The notes beneath the pieces were generated by a model. It saw only the letters and a list, made by a program, of their open reading frames with translations. It searched no databases and was not told where the DNA came from. Below, one piece after another: positions 1 through 8,233 of a DNA stretch of 64,000 nt (position 1 is its first letter; the number at the start of each line of letters is the position of its first letter). Position numbers and translations under genes: made by a program. The stretch is from Peptococcaceae bacterium BRH_c8a (lineage in GTDB: Bacteria > Bacillota > Desulfotomaculia > Desulfotomaculales > Desulfallaceae), in the NCBI GenBank assembly GCA_000961575.1, contig LADP01000025.1, forward strand, positions 99,335 through 163,334, read 5' to 3'.

Positions 1-314
1 TTGGCCATGGGCGAATCATCACCCGTAAAAACTAAATGTTCCTTAACAAACTCAATCTGTACACCCCGTTCGGTTAGGTTTTGCACAATTTTCCGAAGGT
101 CGTCCAAGTTACGAGCGAGACGATCCATGCTATGTACCACTACGGTATCCCCATCACGCACGAATGTGAGCAAAGCCTCCAATTGCGGTCGTTGCGTATC
201 TTTACCGGACGCTTTATCCGTAAAAATACGATCCACTTGAACCTGTTCTAGTTGTCGTTCCGGATTCTGGTCGAAGCTGCTTACCCGGACATAACCAATG
301 CGTTGACCCTTCAT
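1..314 (-). CDS. tnpR: Tn3-type serine recombinase/resolvase, partial
   Basis: The reading frame starts with ATG at 314 behind a GGAGGACA ribosome site and runs off the left edge, leaving 104 residues. It begins MKGQRIGYVRVSSFDQNPER, the start typical of small serine recombinases; the Ser in YVRVSS is the catalytic nucleophile and the DRLARN motif lies near residue 71. Such enzymes resolve transposon cointegrates by cutting at a nearby res site, and a res-like array lies directly upstream (341-460). No tnpA is visible on that side, so this is either a stand-alone resolvase or a transposon remnant. The helix-turn-helix C-terminus is outside the window. The family call is firm; the exact subgroup is not. 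Confidence 0.9.
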   Translation of the reverse strand, partial: MKGQRIGYVRVSSFDQNPERQLEQVQVDRIFTDKASGKDTQRPQLEALLTFVRDGDTVVVHSMDRLARNLDDLRKIVQNLTERGVQIEFVKEHLVFTGDDSPMA

Positions 315-340
315 AAAAAAATGTCCTCCATTTTCCATTA

Positions 341-460
341 TGTCAGGTATAAGTCTATAACTCTTCATTGAATGTGTCAATTAATAGATTTTTTAACTCT
401 ATTCTGACATGGTTTTAAATACTTCTCTGACGTCAGATTAAGGTATAATCTATCTTGACA
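341..460. promoter_or_regulatory. Putative res recombination site of the resolvase
   Basis: Three TGTC...GACA-type elements lie between the resolvase start and 460. They are a half-site-like element at 341-365, an imperfect inverted repeat at 375-409 with TGTCAATTAATAGA and CTATTCTGACA ends, and one at 431-460 with CGTCAGATTA and AATCTATCTTGACA ends around a central TA. The order, with the weakest element nearest tnpR and the symmetric one farthest, matches subsites III, II and I of Tn3/gamma-delta res sites. The assignment is by pattern only. The tnpR promoter probably lies in the same stretch. Confidence 0.5.
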
Positions 461-477
461 AAATAATCCACAATTTT

Positions 478-520
478 TTAAAAAAAGCCTCCTAACCATG
501 AATGCAAAGTTTGGAGGTCT
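478..520 (-). terminator. Intrinsic terminator, minus strand
   Basis: On the minus strand GACCTCCaAAC pairs with GTTaGGAGGc and is followed by a run of T (plus-strand A run at 480-486). It would stop leftward transcripts before the resolvase region. Confidence 0.55.
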
Positions 521-736
521 TTCAAAATTGGTTTGGGTGTAATTGCGTAAATTGAAGAGAAAACAAGATTGTTGAATCTCTCCCTAGTTTAATATGTATA
601 CATCTCCCCCCTTGTTAAACATGACGTTTACATGTTTACTTAAAACAGACAGCAACATTCTGTATACTTTTAAAGCCAACGGAAAAATTAGAAAGTTCAC
701 AATAAACTGTGGTAGAATATTCTATAGCAGTAATAA
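521..736. other. Gene-free AT-rich stretch
   Basis: I see no convincing gene here. The stretch is AT-rich and holds -10-like sequences (for example TAGAAT near 713) that could drive the structured RNA starting near 737. No strong promoter pair could be fixed. Confidence 0.4.
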
Positions 737-1032
737 CCTTGCCCGGGAAGTTAGGAATACCGCGTAAGCAATACCGAAGCCGTAAGGGCGATAAACAAGC
801 GGACGAAGGCGTAAGGCCGACGCCTCACCCATTAAGGGTGAGAATACAGATGGTGAAACACACAAATCACCTTTTATTGTGTAAGACAGTTCCGGCTCTT
901 TTCCCAAGGAGTGACAGTAAACAAACTGGAAGGCATAACGCCGATTGGTTAAGGCCGCCCCCAGGGCGGTCTGACTTTATTTCCGCAAGAAATGAAGCAG
1001 AAGGTTAAATCCCAACCTCTGCTCATTTTTTT
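737..1032 (+). ncRNA. Highly structured orphan RNA, possibly HEARO/omega-RNA-like
   Basis: About 300 bases are packed with short hairpins and end in a terminator. GCC-GTAAG-GGC and GGC-GTAAG-GCC loops lie near 780-820, and CTCACCC pairs with GGGTGAG around 825-842. GGTGA pairs with TCACC near 852-871, and GGC-ATAAC-GCC lies near 933-943. GCCGCCC pairs with GGGCGGT near 954-970, TTTCCGCAAGAAA lies near 980-992, and the final stem is AGCAGA/TCTGCT. Reading frames through it are not protein-like. The layout and the 3-prime hairpin remind me of IscB-associated HEARO/omega RNAs, but no IscB or TnpB gene follows. The RNA character is well supported; the family is a guess. Confidence 0.5.
995..1032 (+). 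terminator. Intrinsic terminator ending the structured RNA
   Basis: AGCAGAaGGTT pairs with AACCTCTGCT across a 7-base loop and is followed after CA by seven T residues. Confidence 0.75.
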
Positions 1033-1201
1033 AGACCAACCCAGCAGCCGCTTTTCTAAGATAATTGGTTAACCAGGACTTGCCGTGTTTTTTGCGGTTG
1101 GCCTGGTTACTTTTTTCTTTTTTGGGACGTTTGGTAAAGGCCATCTCATTTATTGTGTTACGGAAATGGTTGTCCAACCAGCCGCCAATAAGACGCTTCA
1201 T
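1031..1201 (-). CDS. Possible small basic protein (56 aa)
   Basis: The ATG at 1201 opens a 56-residue frame beginning MKRLIGGWLDNHFRN, very rich in Lys and Arg in its second half. No clear ribosome site precedes it. It may be translated after the 30-residue frame at 1223-1315, 21 bases upstream. Its stop overlaps the T-run of the opposite-strand terminator. No family is recognised, and it could be a remnant or chance frame. Confidence 0.3.
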   Translation of the reverse strand: MKRLIGGWLDNHFRNTINEMAFTKRPKKEKSNQANRKKHGKSWLTNYLRKAAAGLV

Positions 1202-1222
1202 TTAACATTGGGGTCATAATAG

Positions 1223-1315
1223 CTATTCAGCCGCGGCTGCGTCGAAAAGGTAGTCCAACATCTTAACCTGTTCCTTTGGGAGCGAGAAACACATGGTTTT
1301 TCGACAAAGCCCCAC
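1223..1315 (-). CDS. Possible small protein (30 aa), GTG start
   Basis: A GTG at 1315 follows AGGAGAATAGGC, a reasonable ribosome site. The 30-residue product contains MCFSLPKEQVKMLDYLFD and reads like a short helical peptide. It is not recognised. With the frame at 1031-1201 it would form a two-gene unit transcribed leftward. Confidence 0.3.
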   Translation of the reverse strand: MGLCRKTMCFSLPKEQVKMLDYLFDAAAAE

Positions 1316-1430
1316 GCCTATTCTCCTTCATCATGGAAAATAAACATGAATAAATATATCATAGCGTCTTATTTTGTTACCATAAAACGGTAATAACTTA
1401 TGATAAGATACTACAGGGGGTATTTATATT

Positions 1431-1562
1431 ATGAAAAGCAGTGCAATAGATAGAATGCTTTACGAGTTCTTGGAAGCGAAACGGGAGTCCCCTTATTATC
1501 ACTATAACGCTAACATCAAAGATATTAACCGCGTTGCCAGGGCAATGATAAAAATGTTGTAA
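1431..1562 (+). CDS. Small hypothetical protein (43 aa)
   Basis: The ATG at 1431 lies 10 bases after a GGGGG ribosome site. The 43-residue product starts MKSSAIDRMLYEFLEAKRES and is mixed-charge and helical, with no membrane segment. It ends 27 bases before the IS element (1589). Without the IS it would be followed by the small gene at 5214, so the two were probably neighbours in the ancestral sequence. Function unknown. Confidence 0.5.
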   Translation: MKSSAIDRMLYEFLEAKRESPYYHYNANIKDINRVARAMIKML

Positions 1563-1752
1563 AGTAAAATCGTAACAATAATAATACTCAGGAGTTATGC
1601 AGTTGATGTAAATTAGTACCAAATACACAACTCCAAAAAATATTTTAAACTAGGCACCATATTTAACCAAAATAACTTGACATTTAAGAAACAGCCCCAT
1701 AATCGCAGTGGATGGCATTTTTTGTCATCACTCTGGCGATATGGGTGATACA

Positions 1753-4700
1753 ATGAAAAAACTGTGCAAACCAACCTTCGAGAAAAAGGATCACGGTCGA
1801 GGAGCCGGGATACCGGCACTCAAAACAATCTGGGATTTGTTCGACTTATCCCTCTTGTTCTCCCAAACTGGAATCCGTAAACACTCTGGTATTCCAGCAT
1901 GGCTTCTGGCTTTTGCCTACGTATGCGGGCTGGTGGATAATGCAGGTTCTGCAAATAAGAATGCCAAGTTTTCAGCGGATGCTCCTTTTTTACAGCAGTT
2001 GCTTTCAGGCCGGATGATTTCACAAAGCGCCTTCAGCAGGTTTCTGTCCAAACCTTTTCAGTGGCTTCAGTTCTCTTTAGGCAGGCTTGCCAGGCTGCAG
2101 GAGTGCCCAGAAAGCCGATTGACCGATGGGGACGTAATTGCCTTAGACGATACTAAAGTTGAGCATCCCCACGGGAAAAAGCTCCCATTTCTATGCTGGC
2201 TCTTTGACAGCTCTGATAAACGCCATGTATGGTGCATGAATCTGGTGTCGACTATGGCTGTTCTTAAGAACGGCCTCGAATATCCGATGCTATGGCGCTT
2301 TTGGGTTAAAATCGGTCAGGAGAATGGAAAGCAAACCAAGCTTGATCTTGCCAAACAGATGCTTTCAGAGTTTCGTCAAATTAATAACGCCAAGCTTTGG
2401 GTTGCCATGGATCGCTGGTTTCTGTGCAAGAAGTTCCTCGTTTGGCTTGCTGATCAGGACTTTGACTGGGTTACTAAGGCCAAGAGGAACACTGTCCTGT
2501 TCCGGAAAATTTACGACCCCGGGCAACGTAAGGAAATTTACGTAAAGCTAAACCCGAAACAGCTGCTTCGAGAGGTATACCCCAGGCTTCAGATACTGGG
2601 TAACGGTTCCGTATTAAGCATCCCGGATATTTACATCAAGCTTCCTTTTGAAACGTTTACCCGTAAGGGCAAACCTATCACCCGGCAACGTCTCGTACCT
2701 ATTGCGGCCATTGCAGCAACCTATGCTAAGCAGGTACCGGAAACGAGTATCCTGCTCCCGGAAGAGGAACTTCCGGCAACCTTCAAGGATGTGTACCTTC
2801 TCATCAGTAATCGCGTTGATGCACCAGAAGATGCAGCAAAAACCTATACCAAACGGTGGAGAATTGGCGTGTCCAGCTAAGGACACAGAATCTAGTCGGT
2901 GCAAGTCCGACCGGGAGAAGAGACTTCCCTCCCGTAGCCTGAGAGGCACCGTGGAGTGAAAGCGAGACGGTGAAGCCCTCTGACAACACGCTCTAGGAGC
3001 GTGGGCAAAATTCCAGGTTGTAACGCACAGTGAACGCAGACGTAGCCTCGTTACACGCAAATCCGGTGGCTGAGACGGTCGATAACGCGCGAAAGCAACA
3101 AGTACTGATCGAAAGAGTCTGAAACGGCAGTACTCACCGGCGGGGTATCAGCGGCGACATGGAGTGAAAGATGTTGTGGAAACTGGAGAAGCCCTCGACA
3201 CCCGGTGAAGAAATCTCATCGAGGAGGCCGTCCCTATAACCGTGATCGGGAAATGGGAAAGGCAGGTGTCAGGGTGGCGGAACGGATCGTAGTACCGTAG
3301 ATCCGCGTGCAGCAAAACGCGCGGGGAGGAAAGGGTCCGAACCTGTAAACACTTCGTACGACCGAGGGAGGCAAGGGTGCTTTGACAACAACACCCATAA
3401 GTTTGCAGGAACTTAGGCGGCGAATATATCAAAAGGCGAAGTCTGAACCTACACATCGGTTTTGGGGATTATTTACCCACATTACCAAGATGATAACCCT
3501 TCATGAAGCATATCAACGAGCGAAGAAAAACGGCGGTGCCCCGGGCATTGACGGACAAAGCTTCGCCGATGTGGAAAAAGAGGGAGTCATCCCGTTTCTA
3601 AAAAGCATCCAGGCAGAACTGCATGCTGGGACATACCGACCACAAGCCAACCGTAAAGTTGATATCCCGAAAGCAAACGGTAAAATGCGAACCTTACAAA
3701 TACCGAGCATCCGGGACCGAGTGGTGCAAGGGGCCCTGAAAATCATACTGGAAGCCATCTTTGAGGCTGACTTCTGTTCAAACTCATATGGATTCCGCCC
3801 GAAGCGCTCCCCGCATCAAGCACTGGCAGGAGTACGACGCAGTGTATTGCGACGTATGACAACAGTGATAGATGTTGATTTGTCCCGCTACTTTGATACG
3901 ATACGGCACAGCGTACTACTGGAGAAAATAGCCAAACGTGTGACTGACCCGCAAGTCATGCACCTCGTAAAACAGGTAATCAAGGCAACAGGAAGAATCG
4001 GTGTTCCGCAAGGGGGCCCGTTTTCACCACTGGCTGCCAATATTTACCTAAATGAGGTTGACTGGACATTCGATGCCATCCGGTGCAAAACAGCGGAAGG
4101 CAACTACGAGGCGGTGAACTATCATCGGTTTGCCGATGATATGGTGATTACAATAAGCGGACACTCCAGCAAACGCGGATGGGCTAAACGGGCACTGCAG
4201 CGACTGCAGGAACAACTGGAACCCTTGGGAGTTGAACTCAATCTAGATAAAACCCGAATGGTCAACGTCCTAAAGGGCGAATCATTCTCCTTTCTGGGGT
4301 TTGATTTGAGGCGAGTACAGAACCGAAGCAAAACCGGATACTTCATCCTTATGACACCGAAAAAGAAAGCCCGTACTGCTGTCAAAGAGCGAATCCGCGA
4401 ATTAATTAAAAGTGGAGGCGCAAAACCAGCAAAGGACATTGTTAAACAAGTCAATGCCATATTATCTGGATGGGTTAATTACTTTCGGGTCGGGAACTCA
4501 AGCCGTGCATTCAGCGAAGTGCGCGACTATACGGAGATGAAAATCCGAACTCTGCTGACAAGACGGAAACGGAGACAAAAGCGTAGTATCGGATGGCGGA
4601 GATGGAGTAATGAGTATATCTATAACGTTTTGGGTCTTTACTGGGACTGGAAAGTCCATCCGCTTAAAAACGCAGAGAAATACCAATGAAAGTGTCCACC

Positions 4701-5178
4701 ATTCGATAGGTCTCATAACCCTTTTGATGAAGTTTACGGGGTGAGCTGCTTGAGGGAAAACCTCACGAGTAGTTCTTATGGGGAGGGGTTGGAAACGGGT
4801 CGTAAACCGATACCGCGCCAGTCCTTTACCCGACAGGTTTTTTACCGAACAGTCAAGCAGAATCTTGGTTTAACATCCTGCTATGCCCGGTCTGAAACAG
4901 CTCATTTCGCACATGTGGAGCTCTTGTTTACAGCGGAAACACTTCTTTGTTATGCCACCTGGGTGTGCAATAAAGAAGGCGCTGAACAAGCCCTCTCCCT
5001 CTGCGAAGTGATCGGGTACTTTTTCAACGCCGGTTGTCGGATCCGCTGTTGCAACCAGCTGATCCAAGTTTATTTTGACACGACGACCGAGCGTTTTGCA
5101 AGTCTGATTGATAAATTGTGGCCAAAAAATTCGGACTTTAGGTTATGGAGTTGGGATTATTATCCTGAAACTGCATAA
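1753..5178 (+). CDS. IS4-family DDE transposase, split by a group II intron
   Basis: Exon 1 runs to 2866 and exon 2 from 4835 to 5178; spliced, they give about 485 residues from ATG 1753 (ATG 1741 or GTG 1708 are alternatives; no strong ribosome site decides). The first catalytic Asp lies in VIALDDTKVEH and a second in AMDRWFLCKKF. After splicing the sequence reads YTKRWRIEVFYRTVK, an exact Y-2-R-3-E-6-K signature of IS4 transposases. The intron lies between the first and second base of that Glu codon (G + AG). Unspliced message would read Gly and then stop at 2878-2880, so active enzyme needs splicing. The IS4 family is firm; the subgroup is not assigned. Confidence 0.88.
2867..4834 (+). mobile_element. 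Group II intron (ribozyme plus maturase gene)
   Basis: The intron begins GCGTGTCCAGC, close to the usual GTGYG start, and domain I holds the common GTCGGTGCAAGTCCGAC stem. Domain V is at 4743-4775: GAGCTGCTTGAGG, an A-rich loop, then CCTCACGAGTAGTTC, with the AGC catalytic triad. Domain VI follows with an unpaired A at 4828, seven bases from the 3-prime end ...CCCGAC. These boundaries restore the transposase frame and its conserved Glu. The second intron base is C instead of the usual T. No HNH endonuclease is encoded. Confidence 0.9.
3382..4689 (+). CDS. ltrA: Group II intron reverse transcriptase/maturase
   Basis: A TTG start at 3382 gives 435 residues. The reverse transcriptase domain contains DVDLSRYFDT (RT motif A), GVPQGGPFSPLAANIYL, and the catalytic box FADD in place of the common YADD. 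The maturase X domain follows (SGWVNYFRVGNSSRAF), then a basic tail ending in GLYWDWKV. There is no C-terminal HNH endonuclease, so this is an endonuclease-minus intron protein, which would depend on other priming for mobility. It lies in intron domain IV and would help splice the host transposase message. Confidence 0.95.
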   Translation: MTTTPISLQELRRRIYQKAKSEPTHRFWGLFTHITKMITLHEAYQRAKKNGGAPGIDGQSFADVEKEGVIPFLKSIQAELHAGTYRPQANRKVDIPKANGKMRTLQIPSIRDRVVQGALKIILEAIFEADFCSNSYGFRPKRSPHQALAGVRRSVLRRMTTVIDVDLSRYFDTIRHSVLLEKIAKRVTDPQVMHLVKQVIKATGRIGVPQGGPFSPLAANIYLNEVDWTFDAIRCKTAEGNYEAVNYHRFADDMVITISGHSSKRGWAKRALQRLQEQLEPLGVELNLDKTRMVNVLKGESFSFLGFDLRRVQNRSKTGYFILMTPKKKARTAVKERIRELIKSGGAKPAKDIVKQVNAILSGWVNYFRVGNSSRAFSEVRDYTEMKIRTLLTRRKRRQKRSIGWRRWSNEYIYNVLGLYWDWKVHPLKNAEKYQ

Positions 5179-5213
5179 CTACTGTAATACTGAAGAATTC
5201 GGAGGGTTGAAAC

Positions 5214-5378
5214 AATGTTTGATACTTTTTTAAAAAAATTGCAAAAGAGAATTTGGAGCGTCAAAAAAATCCTCCAGATTTTTCGTATTATAAAAAAATA
5301 ACCATAGAAGAAATTGAGGAGTTAGGAAAATTGGCCGTTAGGTTTGTCCAAAAGGCAAAAACCAACCAGCGGTGGTAG
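5214..5378 (+). pseudogene. Small gene with a frame change in a T6A7 run
   Basis: The ATG at 5214 follows a GGAGGG ribosome site. The starting frame stops after 28 codons, but the -1 frame from the T6A7 tract continues to 5378 as ordinary protein sequence (YYKKITIEEIEELGKLAVRF). The joined product would be about 54 residues. The tract contains two heptamers in the form of -1 slippery sites, T-TTT-TTA and A-AAA-AAA. So this is a lost base (mutation or base-calling error) or a programmed frameshift. Function unknown. Confidence 0.45.
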
Positions 5379-5545
5379 GGATCAGGTTGTTCAAGACTCC
5401 AGGGTTTACAACAGATTATTTATGGGGTGTTGTAACACCATTGTTTCTTGAGGTTGATTATGTTAAAGTTGTTATATTATGGCATTTAATATTCGTCTGT
5501 GGTATAGTTGGGTAAATTAGCTAATTAGTTGAGGTGTGAGTGCAG

Positions 5546-6652
5546 ATGGACAAGCAGTGGTATACCTGCCAGGAAGTAGCCAAACTGGAGAATATCCCAC
5601 TTAGAACTGTGCAAAGCCGCTGTGCAAAAGGCCGCTACTCCTGCATTAAGGATGGCCGAGATTGGAAAATCCATAAAGTTAAATACGATAAACTTAAATA
5701 CGATAAACTTAATCGAATAGATAAATCGCATATAGTCCTAAACAACTCGACCAACAACATCTTAGTATTTACTAACAGTAAGGGCGGGGTTGGTAAAACA
5801 ACACTTTCTGTGCTATTTGCAGATATATGCGCAAGCCTTGGTTATAAAGTGCTACTCGTAGATAATAACGGCCAGGGGAACTCCACCACTATATCAGATT
5901 TAATGCCATTCGTTGGCAATGGTAAGCCAGCCAAAAATCAATATACCTACGGGATGCACGACGTATACCTCTCACAAATATATAAGCAGATTGGGCATAA
6001 ACCACCTATAGAAACCAATCAAGTAATCTTTAAGGCCCCAAAAAGAGAATATTTTGTGCTACCAAGTGACTATAGATTGTACCAGGTTAAATTTTGGTTA
6101 TTGGATAACGCTCATGCCTTCCCTTCTACTAAACAACTTCAGACACTGTGGAAGATGCACTTCCCATACCTTCTTAAATACGCCTTAGAAGAAATCAGGG
6201 ATCAGTTCGACTTTATTATTATTGACACCCCATCATCTTTGGACTTTGAAACTAAAAACGCCTTAATGGCCGGAACAGATGTAATCATTCCAATCGAGCT
6301 TGGGCTGTTTGAGATCTTGGGTCTTAGGAAAGTTATGATGTTTATTGAAGAATGTGCAAAAGATAATTCAGCATTAGGGGTTCTAGGTGTGGTTATATCT
6401 CGCTATGGCCCCACGGCAGCAAACCTGGACAAAGACCTTGAGACAGCCATAAGGGCAGACCCTGAAATTAAGAACTTAGTTTTCGAGACAGTAATTATGA
6501 AGTCTTTACATATTAGGGAGGCAACTATCGAGAAACAACCTTTTGATAAATATTGGCGTAGTGGTTTGCCAAAGAAGGTGCTAGATATTTATCATGATTT
6601 CACAGAAGAATTACTGCTACGGGTCCTAAGAAAAAGAAGGCTAAAGAAGTAG
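5546..6652 (+). CDS. parA: ParA/Soj-family ATPase with N-terminal helix-turn-helix
   Basis: The ATG at 5546 sits 9 bases after GAGGTG; a GTG two codons earlier is too close. The 368-residue protein opens with an excisionase/MerR-like DNA-binding segment (YTCQEVAKLENIPLRTVQ). A linker then contains a 15-bp tandem duplication giving KYDKLKYDKL. The deviant Walker A box SKGGVGKTT lies near residue 80, with Walker A-prime VDNNGQGNST and Walker B IIIDTPSS further on. ParA proteins segregate plasmids or chromosomal islands, usually with a ParB partner. Only a 43-residue frame follows here, so the partner may be lost. The context suggests an integrated plasmid. Confidence 0.88.
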   Translation: MDKQWYTCQEVAKLENIPLRTVQSRCAKGRYSCIKDGRDWKIHKVKYDKLKYDKLNRIDKSHIVLNNSTNNILVFTNSKGGVGKTTLSVLFADICASLGYKVLLVDNNGQGNSTTISDLMPFVGNGKPAKNQYTYGMHDVYLSQIYKQIGHKPPIETNQVIFKAPKREYFVLPSDYRLYQVKFWLLDNAHAFPSTKQLQTLWKMHFPYLLKYALEEIRDQFDFIIIDTPSSLDFETKNALMAGTDVIIPIELGLFEILGLRKVMMFIEECAKDNSALGVLGVVISRYGPTAANLDKDLETAIRADPEIKNLVFETVIMKSLHIREATIEKQPFDKYWRSGLPKKVLDIYHDFTEELLLRVLRKRRLKK

Positions 6653-6670
6653 CGAATGGGAGTGAGCACA

Positions 6671-6802
6671 ATGAGCAGTAAAAAAATGAAGCAGTTTAGC
6701 ATGCCCGAGCAAACTGTTAATTTTATTGGCCAGGAATTCCCCTACAGCGTATTTCAACTTCGCAAGGAATTTCCGACTCCCCTGTCGTTTAATGGATGCT
6801 AA
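6671..6802 (+). CDS. Short protein downstream of parA (43 aa), perhaps truncated
   Basis: The ATG at 6671 follows GGGAGTGAGCACA and begins 18 bases after parA. The product MSSKKMKQFSMPEQTVNF... is 43 residues with no recognised domain. Its place suggests a partition partner, but it is far shorter than ParB and probably a stump. Confidence 0.4.
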   Translation: MSSKKMKQFSMPEQTVNFIGQEFPYSVFQLRKEFPTPLSFNGC

Positions 6803-7021
6803 CATAACCATGCCCGCAAGGTAAAGAAAAAGTTATCGTGCACGCAGTTCCAAAATGCAGTGAATAAAGGCATGTCATTTCTTTTCTGTCCTGCCGAGGT
6901 TCCTTGCCGCCAGGAGGTATCTTAACTTCGCTATCGAGGTAACGGCTTGTATATCCCATGATACTGCTGAATTATAATTATCGTTAGTAAAAACTTTAGC
7001 AATCCAGTAAAAACGAGGTTT

Positions 7022-7267
7022 TTATATCGCCGCGGAAGAGACAATGGCCAAGTTAATGTCACTGTCCTCGTCGCCGTTGGCAGCCAGAGAACCGTATGGA
7101 ATGGTTTTTAAACCCGGATATTTTTTTCTTTTAAGGCCTTAAGTATTTTTTATGCTTGCTTCAACTTTAAATCGGTTCTTAGCCATTATAAAATCAACCC
7201 CCGTTTGTTCAAGAGCGTTTCTCGTGATCGCCCCAGCACAGTTTTTAACCAGGGCTTCCCTGTCCTC
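7022..7267 (-). pseudogene. Decayed nucleotidyltransferase (MNT/antitoxin type)
   Basis: Fragments in shifting frames give MAKNRFKVEASIKN, then LKALKEKNIRV in another frame, then KTIPYGSLAANGDEDSDINL. The last piece matches the GSxxxG...DSDIDL box of minimal nucleotidyltransferases. At least two frame changes, or one plus a stop at 7139-7141, break it, so it cannot make a full protein. The stretch to its left (6803-7021) holds no intact gene. Confidence 0.6.
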
Positions 7268-7316
7268 TCATCCTCCTAAAAATAAAAAAAGGCCTTCTTG
7301 TGCCTTATTTGCCGAA

Positions 7317-7771
7317 CTAACATGCTGTTTCTGGTTGGTGCTGGTATGGAACTACAATTTCTAAATCCGGATGCGGTACGTACTTAAAATCACCGGGATT
7401 GCACGTGTATAAAGTCAATTTGCTGTCGCTGCTATATAACAGTCCTCTACGTGATGGTCATGATATTCGGAGGACTGGCGGGATAATAAGCCAGCAATAT
7501 AGGCAACTTCCTTATTGGTTTCAAGAATTTCACACATTAAGGGGAGATTTTCCAGTATCCGTCTTTCTTCTTGTGCCGAAATATTCTTATACTGAAGCAA
7601 TTCCTTGAATGTGTGACATGAAACTAACAATTCCACACCTTGTTCGATCGACTGGTCAATGAATTGAACCGCTTGTTGGTAACAATACTCTTGCCGTTTA
7701 TTTTTGGGGCGGGAACTCCTTTGTGAACGAAAATAGTCAACTAGAATATTGGTATCTATCAAGATTCGCAT
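7317..7771 (-). pseudogene. vapC: PIN-domain VapC-like toxin, frameshifted near the C-terminus
   Basis: The ATG at 7771 starts a frame with MRILIDTNILVDYF (the first acidic residue of PIN nucleases), a Glu in HTFKELLQ, and EDCYIAATA, where the frame stops at 118 residues (7415). The next frame continues the family C-terminus, KLTLYTCNPGDFKYVPHPDL, to a stop at 7317-7319. One missing A in an A-run at about 7416 explains the break. PIN toxins are Mg-dependent RNases. It is paired with the small gene 3 bases upstream. It may be real decay or a base-calling error. Confidence 0.75.
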
Positions 7772-7774
7772 GAG

Positions 7775-7942
7775 TTACCGCTCCGTGAAAAAGGAATCAT
7801 CCTTATCTGCCCAAATTCCCTTCAATGCATCGGCAGCCGCTTTCCTTCGGGCAATTTGCCTTCGCTTCAAAGGATTTACAATGTTATACACCGATTTTTT
7901 AGAGACGGTTTGGGATTGTTTTTGCTTTTTTATCGTCAACAT
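7775..7942 (-). CDS. Antitoxin of the PIN-domain toxin (55 aa)
   Basis: The ATG at 7942 follows an AGGGGTG ribosome site. The 55-residue product is basic (MLTIKKQKQSQTVSKKS) and ends DDSFFTER; the stop lies 3 bases before the PIN gene, a typical antitoxin-toxin layout. I do not recognise the DNA-binding fold, so the antitoxin role rests on position, size and the partner. Confidence 0.6.
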   Translation of the reverse strand: MLTIKKQKQSQTVSKKSVYNIVNPLKRRQIARRKAAADALKGIWADKDDSFFTER

Positions 7943-8000
7943 AACAAGCACCCCTGAAGATTGTCTTTGTTTAAATTATAACCCATCCATATTTGTATTA

Positions 8001-8195
8001 CTATAACCTTTTACCAGACATGACCAGAATTTTGACGAGATCCATAGACTCGTCTATCTGGTTTTTATACTTTACAAAAGGGTTCTCGTATATAAAACGA
8101 GCCACAGTGGCTCGAAAGGAAACTTCATGATAGACACCCAGTGCCGGTATACCATCCTCAAGGCCCGTGTCCAGGGCAAACCAAAGCGGTCTCAT
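8001..8195 (-). CDS. Unrecognised short frame, possible gene remnant
   Basis: A 64-residue frame from ATG 8195 (MRPLWFALDTGLEDG...) ends at 8001. The same frame stays open upstream to about 8240 and reads RVAKKIADKE before the ATG, so the visible part may be the end of a longer, broken protein. No ribosome site is seen before the ATG. No family is recognised. Confidence 0.3.
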   Translation of the reverse strand: MRPLWFALDTGLEDGIPALGVYHEVSFRATVARFIYENPFVKYKNQIDESMDLVKILVMSGKRL

Positions 8196-8233
8196 TTCTT
8201 TGTCGGCAATTTTTTTAGCAACTCGTAAATAAA

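Larger units (their letters stand above)
1589..5184 (+). mobile_element. Complete IS4-type insertion sequence carrying a group II intron
   Basis: The ends are inverted repeats matching 15 of 16 bases: CAGGAGTTATGCAGTT at 1589-1604, and 5169-5184, whose complement reads CAGTAGTTATGCAGTT. Both sides are flanked by the same 7-bp duplication TAATACT (1582-1588 and 5185-5191), so the insertion is precise and fairly recent. Without the 1968-bp intron the element would be 1628 bp. It contains one transposase gene, interrupted by the intron at 2867-4834. Confidence 0.93.

Noticed and set aside
709..1008. A 99-codon open frame on the plus strand
   Set aside because: Its translation has no protein character and it runs through many perfect hairpins and a terminator, so I treat the stretch as RNA.
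2869..4836. Alternative intron boundaries starting GTGTCC and ending ACAG
   Set aside because: This would join in frame but give Gly in place of the invariant Glu and an intron end of AG, while group II introns end in AY and the branch A would be at the wrong distance.
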